Assembly: GCF_029873475.1 (NCBI RefSeq)
Contig: NZ_CP123499.1
Span: 744,001-808,000 of the forward strand
Length of the DNA: 64,000 bases
Reading direction: 5' to 3'
Source: Arsenophonus sp. aPb
GTDB lineage: Bacteria > Pseudomonadota > Gammaproteobacteria > Enterobacterales > Enterobacteriaceae
A program made the translations under genes and the position numbers. Below the pieces are notes generated by a model that saw only the letters and a program-made list of their open reading frames with translations, was not told the DNA's origin and did no database searches. Positions 10,848-20,346 of the stretch are shown here, piece after piece. Within the stretch, counting starts at the first letter, position 1; each line of letters begins with the position of its first letter.

Positions 10848-11879
10848 ATGGTAGTTAGAGTAGCAATTAATGGTTTTGGGCGAATAGGGCGTAGCGTATT
10901 GAGAGCGCTTTATGAATCAGATCACCGCGCTCAAATTGCTGTTATTGCGATTAATGAAATTGCTACTGCACAAGGGATAGCGCATTTATTGAAGTATGAC
11001 TCTAGTCATGGTCGATTTGCCTGGGATGTGCGCCTGGATAATGATTTGTTAGTGGTAGGTAATGACAATATTCATCTCTTTCATCAACCGGAGATTGAAA
11101 AACTGCCATGGCGGGCATTGGATATTGATATAGTACTCGACTGCACCGGTGTTTATGGTTCAAAGGCCGATGGTAATGCGCACTTATTCAGTGGTGCAAA
11201 AAAGGTTCTATTTTCCCATCCGGGAAGTCCTGATCTGGATGCAACTATTGTCTACGGTGTTAATGAAACCAGTTTGAAAAATGGTGATCAATTGGTATCA
11301 AACGCATCATGTACCACAAATTGTATTATTCCTGTGATAAAAATATTAGATGATGCTTTGGATATTGAGTCTGGTACAGTGACAACGATTCACGCTGCAA
11401 TGAATGATCAGCCGGTTATTGATGCTTATCACCCAGACTTACGTCGAACACGTGCGGCTAGCCAATCTATTATTCCTGTTGATACCAAATTGGCTGCGGG
11501 GATCACACGAGTATTTCCTAAATTCAAAGATCATTTTGAAGCAATATCGGTTCGCGTACCAACTATCAATGTAACGGCAATTGATCTGAGTGTGACGGTA
11601 AGATCTAAAGTAACGGTGACGAAAGTCAATCAGCTATTGCAACAGGCAGCAAAGGGCTCATTTCGTGGTATAGTTGATTATACAGAATTGCCGTTAGTAT
11701 CAACCGATTTTAATCATGATCCACATAGTGCTATTGTAGATGGTACGCAAACACGTGTTAGTGGGCAACACCTGATTAAGATTTTAGTTTGGTGTGATAA
11801 TGAGTGGGGTTTTGCCAATCGTATGCTTGATACGACATTAGCAATGGCTGCTACTGGTTTCAACAAATCTATCTGTTGA
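10848..11879 (+). CDS. epd: D-erythrose-4-phosphate dehydrogenase
   Basis: 343 aa, GAPDH-like enzyme that oxidises erythrose 4-phosphate to 4-phosphoerythronate, feeding pyridoxal 5'-phosphate synthesis. The NAD fold starts with [17 protein letters not shown]. The catalytic cysteine is Cys155 in SNASCTTNC, and the active-site His lies in the strand containing TTIHAAM. Its position at the head of the pgk-fbaA cluster favours Epd over a glycolytic GAPDH. AAGGA precedes the ATG. Confidence 0.95.
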   Translation: MVVRVAINGFGRIGRSVLRALYESDHRAQIAVIAINEIATAQGIAHLLKYDSSHGRFAWDVRLDNDLLVVGNDNIHLFHQPEIEKLPWRALDIDIVLDCTGVYGSKADGNAHLFSGAKKVLFSHPGSPDLDATIVYGVNETSLKNGDQLVSNASCTTNCIIPVIKILDDALDIESGTVTTIHAAMNDQPVIDAYHPDLRRTRAASQSIIPVDTKLAAGITRVFPKFKDHFEAISVRVPTINVTAIDLSVTVRSKVTVTKVNQLLQQAAKGSFRGIVDYTELPLVSTDFNHDPHSAIVDGTQTRVSGQHLIKILVWCDNEWGFANRMLDTTLAMAATGFNKSIC

Positions 11880-11954
11880 CAGACAGTATGGGCATATTGT
11901 TCCCCATACACAGCAGAAGATTAATAATTTAGAGAATCAACGAGAGGATTCACC

Positions 11955-13118
11955 ATGTCTGTAATTAAGATGACCGATTTAGATCTGGCGGGTAAAAAAA
12001 TATTCATCCGGGCTGACCTAAACGTTCCTGTCAAAGATGGCAAAGTTACCTCTGATGCACGGATCCGTGCTTCTTTACCGACGATTGAAGCTGCTTTAAA
12101 ACAAGGCGCAAAGGTAATGGTAACGTCTCATTTAGGTCGCCCCATTGAAGGTGAGTATAATGAGGAATTTTCATTGAAACCCGTTGTAGACTATTTAGCA
12201 GATAAGCTCGATTACCCTGTGCGTTTGGTAAAAGATTATTTAAATGGAGTTGAAGTTGCTAATGGCGAGCTAGTGGTGCTTGAGAATGTACGCTTTAATA
12301 GGGGTGAGAAAAAGGATGATGAAACTTTATCTAAGCAATATGCTGCACTTTGTGACATCTTTGTAATGGATGCATTTGGTACTGCCCATCGTGCTCAGGC
12401 ATCAACCCATGGTGTGGCAAAATTTGCACCTATCGCATGTGCAGGGCCACTGTTATCTGCAGAGTTGGAGGCATTAGGTAAAGCATTAAAAGAGCCTGCT
12501 CGCCCAATGGTGGCAATTGTTGGAGGTTCAAAAGTTTCTACTAAATTAACTGTCTTGGATTCTTTAGCCAAAATTGCCGACCAAATTATTGTCGGAGGGG
12601 GTATTGCCAATACTTTTATTGCTGCTGAAGGACATAAAGTCGGCCGTTCTCTATATGAAGATGATTTGATCCCAGAAGCAGAAAAATTATTATCGACTTG
12701 CGATATTCCTGTTCCAACCGATGTTCGTGTGGCGACTGAATTTTCTGAAACGGCAGAAGCAGTGATGAAATCGGTCAATGATGTCAAAGATGATGAACAG
12801 ATTTTGGACCTAGGTGATGAAACTGCTGAACGTTTGGCTGATATTCTTAAAAAGGCAAAAACGATTTTATGGAATGGCCCGGTTGGAGTTTTTGAATTCC
12901 CTAATTTTCGTCATGGCACTGCAGTGATTGCACAAGCGATTGCAGAGAGCAACGCTTTTTCTATTGCTGGTGGTGGTGATACGTTAGCCGCTATTGATCT
13001 GTTTGGTATTGCGGATAAAATCTCTTATATTTCTACTGGCGGTGGTGCTTTTCTTGAATTTGTGGAAGGTAAAAAATTACCTGCAGTCGTCGTGTTAGAA
13101 GAACGCGCAAAACAGTAA
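11955..13118 (+). CDS. pgk: Phosphoglycerate kinase
   Basis: 387 aa, transfers phosphate from 1,3-bisphosphoglycerate to ADP. Substrate-binding [10 protein letters not shown] is at residues 18-27, then SHLGRP, the [15 protein letters not shown] loop, and in the nucleotide domain [20 protein letters not shown] and the glycine-rich [11 protein letters not shown]. Complete family length. Middle gene of the epd-pgk-fbaA operon. Confidence 0.98.
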   Translation: MSVIKMTDLDLAGKKIFIRADLNVPVKDGKVTSDARIRASLPTIEAALKQGAKVMVTSHLGRPIEGEYNEEFSLKPVVDYLADKLDYPVRLVKDYLNGVEVANGELVVLENVRFNRGEKKDDETLSKQYAALCDIFVMDAFGTAHRAQASTHGVAKFAPIACAGPLLSAELEALGKALKEPARPMVAIVGGSKVSTKLTVLDSLAKIADQIIVGGGIANTFIAAEGHKVGRSLYEDDLIPEAEKLLSTCDIPVPTDVRVATEFSETAEAVMKSVNDVKDDEQILDLGDETAERLADILKKAKTILWNGPVGVFEFPNFRHGTAVIAQAIAESNAFSIAGGGDTLAAIDLFGIADKISYISTGGGAFLEFVEGKKLPAVVVLEERAKQ

Positions 13119-13179
13119 TTATATCTGAAAAAAATGACAGGTAATATTGATCACCTGTCCAATAATAGGACTTTATCTC

Positions 13180-14259
13180 ATGTCTAAGATTTTTGACTTT
13201 GTTAAACCAGGTGTTATTACCGGCGATGATGTGCAAAAAGTTTTTGCCATTGCGAAAGAGCATAAATTTGCGTTGCCAGCCGTTAATTGTGTAGGTACAG
13301 ATTCGATTAATGCTGTTTTGGAAACTGCCGCTAAAGTTCGTTCTCCGGTCATTGTCCAATTTTCTAACGGTGGTGCCGCGTTTATCGCCGGTAAAGGTTT
13401 AAAAGCAGAAGGCCAGCAAGCTGCGATTTTAGGGGCAATTTCAGGTGCTCATCATGTACATCAAATGGCAAAACATTATGGTGTACCTGTGATCTTACAC
13501 ACTGATCATTGTGCACGTAAACTACTACCTTGGATTGACGGCTTACTCGATGCGGGTGAGGAATATTATAAAACCACCGGTAAACCTCTGTTTTCATCTC
13601 ATATGATCGATTTGTCTGAAGAGTCATTGGCGGAAAATATTGCTATTTGCTCCCAATATTTGCAACGGATGAGCAAAATGGGCATGACGTTAGAAATTGA
13701 GTTAGGTTGTACCGGTGGTGAGGAAGATGGTGTCGATAACACCGGCTTAGATAGCTCATCACTTTATACCCAACCTGAAGATGTCGCCTATGCCTATGAG
13801 CAATTAAGTAAAATTAGTCATCGATTTACGATTGCGGCATCTTTCGGTAATGTACATGGTGTTTATAAGCCAGGTAATGTTCAATTAACACCAAAGATCC
13901 TTAAGAATTCACAAGAATACGTTGCGCAGAAATTTAATTTGCCAGCGGAAAATAATCTGAATTTTGTTTTCCATGGTGGTTCAGGCTCTACTGCTGAAGA
14001 GATTAAAGAAGCAGTCAGTTATGGTGTGGTAAAAATGAATATTGATACTGACACCCAGTGGGCCACTTGGGAAGGCATTTTGAATTATTATAAGAAAAAT
14101 GAAGGTTATCTACAAAGCCAATTGGGTAATCCAGAAGGTGAAGATAAACCTAATAAAAAATATTATGACCCTCGTGTTTGGCTGCGTGCGGGTCAGACTT
14201 CTATGATTGCGCGTTTAGAACTTGCATATAAAGAGTTAAATTGTATCAATGTGCTGTAA
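13180..14259 (+). CDS. fbaA: Fructose-bisphosphate aldolase, class II
   Basis: 359 aa, zinc-dependent aldolase of glycolysis. The longest frame starts 33 bases upstream, but the protein aligns with E. coli FbaA from MSKIFDFVKPGV and TAGGA lies upstream, so the ATG at 13180 is chosen. Zinc ligands are in HTDHC, in the ELGCTGGEEDG loop region, and in GNVHGVYKPG and FHGGSGS. The phosphate-binding NIDTDTQWA segment is also present. Last gene of the operon. In E. coli mscS follows; here an accessory region begins instead. Confidence 0.98.
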   Translation: MSKIFDFVKPGVITGDDVQKVFAIAKEHKFALPAVNCVGTDSINAVLETAAKVRSPVIVQFSNGGAAFIAGKGLKAEGQQAAILGAISGAHHVHQMAKHYGVPVILHTDHCARKLLPWIDGLLDAGEEYYKTTGKPLFSSHMIDLSEESLAENIAICSQYLQRMSKMGMTLEIELGCTGGEEDGVDNTGLDSSSLYTQPEDVAYAYEQLSKISHRFTIAASFGNVHGVYKPGNVQLTPKILKNSQEYVAQKFNLPAENNLNFVFHGGSGSTAEEIKEAVSYGVVKMNIDTDTQWATWEGILNYYKKNEGYLQSQLGNPEGEDKPNKKYYDPRVWLRAGQTSMIARLELAYKELNCINVL

Positions 14260-14287
14260 CTAATCGCTATTTTATTCCCTGGTTCTC

Positions 14288-14318
14288 AACCCTGTGGTTC
14301 ATCATAGGGTTTTTTTTA
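14288..14318 (+). terminator. Terminator of epd-pgk-fbaA
   Basis: ACCCTGTG pairs with CATAGGGT and is followed by eight T residues. Confidence 0.85.
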
Positions 14319-14447
14319 CCTAACGTAAGCTCATTTTTTATCTGCTGTTTATTTCGCTAGGAAAAAGCACTTTTGCAAATAGCAGATCGTTGATAATTGT
14401 CCCTAACGATTAACCAATGGTGCCCAGAATGGCCGTAGCTTAACCCT

Positions 14448-14747
<300 letters not shown>

Positions 14748-14954
14748 TTATTTTTTATAGAATGATTTAATAAACATTTTAAAGCCAAAGTTTTTAACTA
14801 TCTAAAAATCTATATCTTAATTTATATTATAGTATCCTTGCCGGAAAATTAAAAATAAGTGAAGTGTCTTTTAAAATTTGGTATGTTATGTAACTTATCA
14901 ATGATAATTTTGTTATTTTATTTAAATTTTGAAAGTAAATGGAATTAACCTATT

Positions 14955-16871
14955 ATGACAATAAACTTAAACGCTGTTAATGTTAATTATAAATCTAATC
15001 TTTATTATGAAAATGTAAATAACGTTAAAGATGTTAATATTTTGGAAGGGCAATCAACGAAAGAAAAACATTTAAATGAGGTTAATAACTATGAACAAAA
15101 AAATCTCCCAAGATATTTAACACATATGCCATCCAATATAGAGCTTACCTCTATGGAAAAGAGGTTAATGGAAGATCTTTATGATGAAAAAGAATTATTT
15201 TTAAAGACAAGTTACCCGCATAGCCAAAAAACATTAATTGCAGCAATTAATGTAATCGATAAGCTAATTGATAATCCAGGAAAAAATATAAAAAATCTTA
15301 GTTTGTTGTCAAAATATATTGAAAGTTTATATCATAGAATTAATACAGCAGATCCATCTTGGCGCGCAGAAAATAATATTGCCTCAAAATCATTACAAAA
15401 AATAGGAAACTATCTATCTCAAACTTATAAGACTTTGTCACTATTATCATCAGAACCAAATAAGGATTTATTAACATTAACAGAATGTTGGGTTGCAGCA
15501 ACAACCGAGATGAGTCGAAAGAATGTAACAGGAAATAATTTAGTTATAAATTATTCTGATATTGATACGATATTACGGTATTATGTTTTAAATCAAGAAA
15601 AACTATTAAAAAATTACGCTTTTTCAGTAAATTTAGGTAGGATTCTAAATCTACTTTGTTACATAAGACCAGGAACACTAGATAGCCAACTATTATCTAA
15701 AAATAAGGAAATAATAGAATCCACTTTATTTAAAACAATTAGCCAATCTTTAGAAATTGTTGATGTAAAAAAAGATACTTTCCCCCTTTATCATTTACGT
15801 TGTAGTATGAATACATTAGCTCATATTATCAACGTTGAGAAAATTAATAATCCTAATACTTGGACTCTAACACGCGATAAGATTGATTCCAATCTGCAAT
15901 CTATATTAAAAAACTATAAAGATCTGCCGGCTAAAAATGATTTACGTGAAGAAATTAGTGTAGTTCTTGCTAAATATTTAGAAGATACTGGAAGGAGTAT
16001 TGAAAAAAATAACGGATCGAACTTTTATAACTTTCTTAAACCTATTAGAGAAGAAGAAATTATTCCTCATAGTTTTAAACTTAATAGTGAGCATAAAGTA
16101 ATATCTTCTTATAATTTTAATAATGAAGAAAGAAATAAACTTAATATTATAGCTGATAAAGTTTTAAATAATTTTCATAATATTTTTGGGAAAAAACAAA
16201 TAAAAGATGATTATTCCAAACCATTAGAAATTATAATCATGAAGAACAAAGAACTTTATAACCGTTATGGTAATTATCCTTTTCGTATAGATACTAACAA
16301 TGGAGGTATTTATATTGAAGGAAATCCTAAAGATCCTAATAATCAGCCTCGCATCTTTATTTATATGAAAGGAAATGATGTCCATAACTTTGGGCACGAA
16401 ATTGTCCATTATCTTGATGGTAAATATAATAAGTATGGTGATGCAGCAGAATTTTCCTCTGAAGAAATTTCATGGTGGAGTGAAGGACTTGCTGAATATA
16501 TATCTCACGGTGAAAAAAATAAATATGCAACCCAAACTTTAATGTATTGTTCGGTTAATAGGCGACCTACTTTAGATCAAATTATAGATATTGATAGTTT
16601 TTCTGCTAATGGTCACAGTGAAAGATTATACGTTTGGCCATATTTTGTGCATAAATTTCTTGATAGTTCCCCACAACTTCGTTCTGTTCGTAGTGAATTA
16701 GTACGCGCACTTAGACAACCAATTCAATTAGAAAGTAATAACTTATCCTATTCAAAATTATTAAATAAGTTTGGACATCAGTATAAGGAAGAATTTAATC
16801 ATTGGTTAGATCAACAAGTAAATTATTTAAGAAGTATAAATAGAAATTCTCATTTTAGAAGATATGGTTAA
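14955..16871 (+). CDS. M9 (microbial collagenase)-like zinc metalloprotease without signal peptide
   Basis: 638 aa. The zinc motif is HEIVHYLDGKYNKYGD (His481, Glu482, His485), followed 25 residues later by WWSEGLAEYIS with Glu510 as likely third ligand. This HExxHYLDG ... WWxEGLxEY pattern is characteristic of peptidase family M9 of Vibrio and Clostridium. Unlike secreted M9 collagenases, the N-terminus (MTINLNAVNVNYKSNLYYEN) is polar and Asn-rich with no Sec signal. There is no PKD or collagen-binding module; the protein ends about 120 residues after the active site. Residues 1-400 are helical-looking, as the M9 activator domain would be. Possible type III effector, by inference. The gene is AT-rich like its surroundings and flanked by resolvase and IS6 relics. 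Confidence 0.72.
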   Translation: MTINLNAVNVNYKSNLYYENVNNVKDVNILEGQSTKEKHLNEVNNYEQKNLPRYLTHMPSNIELTSMEKRLMEDLYDEKELFLKTSYPHSQKTLIAAINVIDKLIDNPGKNIKNLSLLSKYIESLYHRINTADPSWRAENNIASKSLQKIGNYLSQTYKTLSLLSSEPNKDLLTLTECWVAATTEMSRKNVTGNNLVINYSDIDTILRYYVLNQEKLLKNYAFSVNLGRILNLLCYIRPGTLDSQLLSKNKEIIESTLFKTISQSLEIVDVKKDTFPLYHLRCSMNTLAHIINVEKINNPNTWTLTRDKIDSNLQSILKNYKDLPAKNDLREEISVVLAKYLEDTGRSIEKNNGSNFYNFLKPIREEEIIPHSFKLNSEHKVISSYNFNNEERNKLNIIADKVLNNFHNIFGKKQIKDDYSKPLEIIIMKNKELYNRYGNYPFRIDTNNGGIYIEGNPKDPNNQPRIFIYMKGNDVHNFGHEIVHYLDGKYNKYGDAAEFSSEEISWWSEGLAEYISHGEKNKYATQTLMYCSVNRRPTLDQIIDIDSFSANGHSERLYVWPYFVHKFLDSSPQLRSVRSELVRALRQPIQLESNNLSYSKLLNKFGHQYKEEFNHWLDQQVNYLRSINRNSHFRRYG

Positions 16872-17054
16872 ATTCACCATTAAATAATAAAAACTATCAT
16901 TCGTGCTAATCTCGATCATGATGATATTGATTTTTTGATTGAAATTCATGGAATAGTTAATTAACAGACAGAAATTAAGATATAAACAATATCAGTTTTT
17001 GCTATTGCTGAAAATATGAGTATGGAGAGAGTTTCGGTGCAGTAACTGAGATTA

Positions 17055-17660
17055 CATTTCCAAAACGCTGTTCATTAAGCTTATTTCATCCAGGGGATTG
17101 TCGTAGTAAAATGGTTCTGTCTGTAGCAGAGCCCGCATCACTTCAATCCCCTTTATAGTAGCTTACGCGGTCTTCATCGATTTGAAGCCCAGAGTGGTAT
17201 TAATTATCCGTTTCAGCTTGCTATGATCGCATTTGATAACTTTGTTGCTATATTTTATCTGGCTGGTATTTTCCCACCCGATTCAGTAATGCCAGAGTAT
17301 GACCATATTTAGGCGCATTGTCAGTATTAATAAAGCGTGGGATCTGCCGCTTTTTCATGTTATCGGGAATCTTACCGAGAAAACGATAAGTTGCTTTGTT
17401 ATTGTGGTGTATGGAAGGATAAAATCTTGGGTATTGACGACCCGTTAAAGATATGCCAACCGGTTATTAATTTTCACATAGATTTCATCGCGCTACATAA
17501 CGCTAAACTCAACGGAAAAGGGTAGTGTGATTGACTCTGATTCCAGGTTTGTCCTGCATGTTTGTAATTAGCGATAATTAATGCCATGTTTACAGAATTC
17601 GCGAACTGCCCACAAAATGATTATTTTCTTAAAAATACCTAACCTTGAATGGATTCACGC
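17055..17660 (-). pseudogene. IS6-family transposase, degenerate
   Basis: Reading the minus strand in shifting frames gives an IS26-like transposase: a GTG start with NPFKVRYF at about 17657, traces of the DDE domain, then RFLGKIPDNMKKRQIPRFIN, TDNAPKYGHTLALLNR, GLKSMKTA-like pieces, and finally MRALLQTEPFYYDNPLDE and LMNSVLEM before a stop at about 17055. Several frameshifts and stops make it inactive. A degenerate terminal-repeat-like sequence lies around 17000 and no intact right repeat is visible. A related, more deleted copy is at 47196-47500. Confidence 0.8.
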
Positions 17661-17833
17661 GTTATTCCTTTGGTAAAAAATAGCCAGCCCACCATTGTTA
17701 AATTTTTGTAATATTATTTTTAAATAAAATTGGCCAACATGATTGCCGCACACTATATTAAATTTTTCATTAGATAGGTGAATGTTGAAGTAAATAGCGG
17801 ATCAAAATTAATAATCAAGTTAGGTACAAAAAA

Positions 17834-19624
17834 ATGAAGGCAATGCTCAATAGTCAATATTATCATCTTAAGTTACAGAAAAAATTAACAAAATTTACCC
17901 GTGGTATCGAATGGGACCAGGTACCAATATTTGATAAAAATGATAACGATGTAATAACTGGTGGGGCAAACGACGATACCATAAATGGTGGTGAAGACGA
18001 CAATACAATAAATGGCATGGAAGGCAACGATATAATATTTGGTAATGGTGGCAACGATATAATATATGGTGGAGCGGGCGACGATATAATATATGGTGGA
18101 GCAGGCGACGATATAATAAACAGTGAGGAAGATGACGATACAATAGATGGTGGGGATGGCAAAGATACAATAGTTGGTGGGGAAGGCAACGATACGATAA
18201 ATGGTGGTGAAGACGACGATATAATAGATGGTGGAGCAGGCAATGATAAAATAGATGGCGGGGCAGGCAACGATAGCATAAATGGTGGTGAAGGCAACGA
18301 TATAATAGATGGCGGGACAGGCAAAGATATAATAGATGGTGGGGAAGGAAACGATAGCATAAATGGTGGTGAAGACGACGATATAATAGATGGCGGGGCA
18401 GGCAACGATACCATCAACGGTGGTAAAGCTGATAATACAATAGATGGCGGAGCAGGCAAGGATATAATCGATGGCGGGGAAGGAAACGATACTATTAATG
18501 GTGGTAAAGACGACGATACAATAGATGGCGGAGCAGGCAAGGATATAATCGATGGCGGGGAAGGCAATGATAGCATATATGGTGGTGAAGACGATGATGT
18601 AATAAATGGCGGTGCAGGTAACGATACGATCAATGGTGGTAATGGTGACGATTTTATATTTGGCTATGGAGGCAACGATATAATAGATGGTGGGGCAGGC
18701 AACGATAAACTATATGGTAGGGACGGCAACGATATAATAAATGGTGGTAAAGACGACGATATAATAGATGGCGAGGATGGTAACGATAAACTAGATGGCG
18801 GGGATGGCAACGATATTATAGATGGCGGGTATGGCAACGATACGATAGTTGGCGGGACAGGTAACGATTTAATAGGAGGTGGGGCAGGCGACGATATAAT
18901 AAACAGTGGGGAAGACGACGATACAATAGATGGTGGGGATGGCAACGATAAAATAGAGGGTGGGGATGGCAACGATAAAATAGAAGGTGGCAATGGCGAC
19001 GATTTAATATTTGGCAAGGAAGGCAACGATATAATAGATGGCGGGACAGGAGACGATAAAATAAATGGTGGAAAAGGCAATGATACAATAAATGGCGGGG
19101 ATGGTAACGATTTAATAACTGGAGGGAAAAGCGATGATATAATAATGGGCAGTAGAGGCAATGATATTTTAGATGGCGGCGATGGCAACGATACTATAGA
19201 TGGAGGCGATGGCAACGATTTAATTATTGGCGGGGATGGCAACGATACAATTAATGGAGGGAAGGACAACGATACAATAGAGGGCGGGGCAGGTAGTGAT
19301 AAACTCTATGGTGGTTCAGGAAAAGATATTTTTAACTACGAGACAATTAATGATTCATTATTCACATCAGCAGATACAATAAGGGATTTTGAATCTGGTA
19401 TTGATAAAATAGATATTTCTTTATTGAGTAAAATTAGCGATAGTTTTTTTCATATTAACTATGTAAATAGTTTTTCTGATAAAAAAAATGAAATGCTTAT
19501 CAATTATGATAAAACACAAAATTTAACAAAATTAATGCTGGATCATGATGGTGATGGGCAGGCAGAATTTCAAATTCAAATAATTGGTTCAATCAATCCT
19601 ATCGAAGATGTTTTAATTTTTTAA
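17834..19624 (+). CDS. RTX calcium-binding repeat protein without recognisable catalytic domain
   Basis: 596 aa. After only about 35 N-terminal residues the protein consists of more than 50 nine-residue GGxGxDxxx/GGxDDDxIx repeats to about residue 500, which form calcium-loaded beta-rolls. The last 100 residues match the serralysin C-terminal (Peptidase_M10_C) module: DTIRDFESGIDKIDIS, then DHDGDGQAEFQIQI, and the end DVLIF. That is a type I secretion signal, so export by an ABC exporter is expected; none is in the window. No protease, lipase or adhesin domain is visible. It is either the surviving C-terminal part of a larger RTX protein or a free beta-roll. IS relics flank it on both sides. 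Confidence 0.85.
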   Translation: MKAMLNSQYYHLKLQKKLTKFTRGIEWDQVPIFDKNDNDVITGGANDDTINGGEDDNTINGMEGNDIIFGNGGNDIIYGGAGDDIIYGGAGDDIINSEEDDDTIDGGDGKDTIVGGEGNDTINGGEDDDIIDGGAGNDKIDGGAGNDSINGGEGNDIIDGGTGKDIIDGGEGNDSINGGEDDDIIDGGAGNDTINGGKADNTIDGGAGKDIIDGGEGNDTINGGKDDDTIDGGAGKDIIDGGEGNDSIYGGEDDDVINGGAGNDTINGGNGDDFIFGYGGNDIIDGGAGNDKLYGRDGNDIINGGKDDDIIDGEDGNDKLDGGDGNDIIDGGYGNDTIVGGTGNDLIGGGAGDDIINSGEDDDTIDGGDGNDKIEGGDGNDKIEGGNGDDLIFGKEGNDIIDGGTGDDKINGGKGNDTINGGDGNDLITGGKSDDIIMGSRGNDILDGGDGNDTIDGGDGNDLIIGGDGNDTINGGKDNDTIEGGAGSDKLYGGSGKDIFNYETINDSLFTSADTIRDFESGIDKIDISLLSKISDSFFHINYVNSFSDKKNEMLINYDKTQNLTKLMLDHDGDGQAEFQIQIIGSINPIEDVLIF

Positions 19625-19666
19625 ATAAATGGGGTTCTGTAGCATTAAGGCAAGCGGATCAGCAAG

Positions 19667-20041
19667 TTATGTAATTGTTTTTAGCAGTGAACAAATAAAA
19701 TTTTGGGCAGCCAGTGATAAGTCATCCCTTGCTGAATATTTGAAACTTTTCCTTTTTAATATAGTAAAAGGGCACCAATATCGCAGCATTAAGTACTCTA
19801 AACTCAGATAAAGGATCTTTTCCTCAATCACGAAAGCTACCCGAATAGAGGGGTTTTCGGGACAGGGTTTACTGTTAATCAGTCCTACTTCTCCCTGTGT
19901 TTTATATTCTTTTTTCCAGCGATAAAAAGTGTCACGAGAGATCCCCCAGTAACGGCATGTTTTGCTTACATTTTTGGTTTCATCTACATGAGCCAGTATC
20001 CTAAGTTTTCTTCTTACTTCCTGTTCATCATTCTTGTTCAT
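19667..20041 (-). pseudogene. IS481-like transposase N-terminal fragment
   Basis: Residues 1-75 are the helix-turn-helix start of an IS481/IS3-type transposase: RRKLRILAHVDETKNVSKTC, RYWGISRDTFYRWKKEY, GLINSKPCPENP and EEKILYL. Normally the DDE integrase core follows. Here the reading becomes unrelated (LSLEYLMLRYWCPFTILKRK) and ends at 124 aa, so the catalytic part is lost. The C-terminal 50 codons are probably not meaningful. Confidence 0.7.
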
Positions 20042-20128
20042 ATTTAAACCTCAACTCATATCCTGTTAATATATACAAAATATGTCAGCCAAGGTCTAAA
20101 AATTCACACGTAAATAATTCTCCATTCG

Positions 20129-20305
20129 GATAAAATAGAACATCGACACATCAAACGACGAGTACCCGCGATGCTAGTTTTCAAATCCTTCCGCGGGTGT
20201 CAAACCTTGTTTGCAGCTATCGAATTGATACACATATTAAGCGAAGAATAGCCTCACATCCGAAAAAGAACATCTTGTTACTGGCAAGCCAACTTTATTT
20301 GTTAG
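20129..20305 (+). pseudogene. IS6-family transposase C-terminal fragment
   Basis: In one frame this stretch reads DKIEHRHIKRRVPAMLVFKS, then FRGCQTLFAAIELIHILSEE, stop, then KRTSCYWQANFIC, stop. It matches the conserved end of IS6-group DDE transposases (IEHRHIKRR..RAMLGFKSFR...AGIEL.HM). No upstream part of the gene is present. The last 35 bases resemble bases 27965-28001, so pieces of the same element occur twice. Confidence 0.6.
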
Positions 20306-20346
20306 CTCGCTAGCAACAACAGCGTAATTTTTTACGGATTTGCTGG

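Noticed and set aside
12395..12787. 130-codon minus-strand frame inside pgk
   Set aside because: Antisense to a fully conserved pgk coding sequence.
17863..19269. Several long minus-strand Ser/Pro/Leu-rich frames (for example 256 aa at 17863-18633 and 201 aa at 18664-19269)
   Set aside because: They are mirror frames of the 27-bp RTX repeats; composition is purely periodic and the sense frame has clear GGxGxD repeats and a secretion module.
17950..19330. Regular short repeats suggestive of a CRISPR array or satellite
   Set aside because: Units are in-frame 27-base multiples that encode nine-residue calcium-binding repeats, with no unique spacers.
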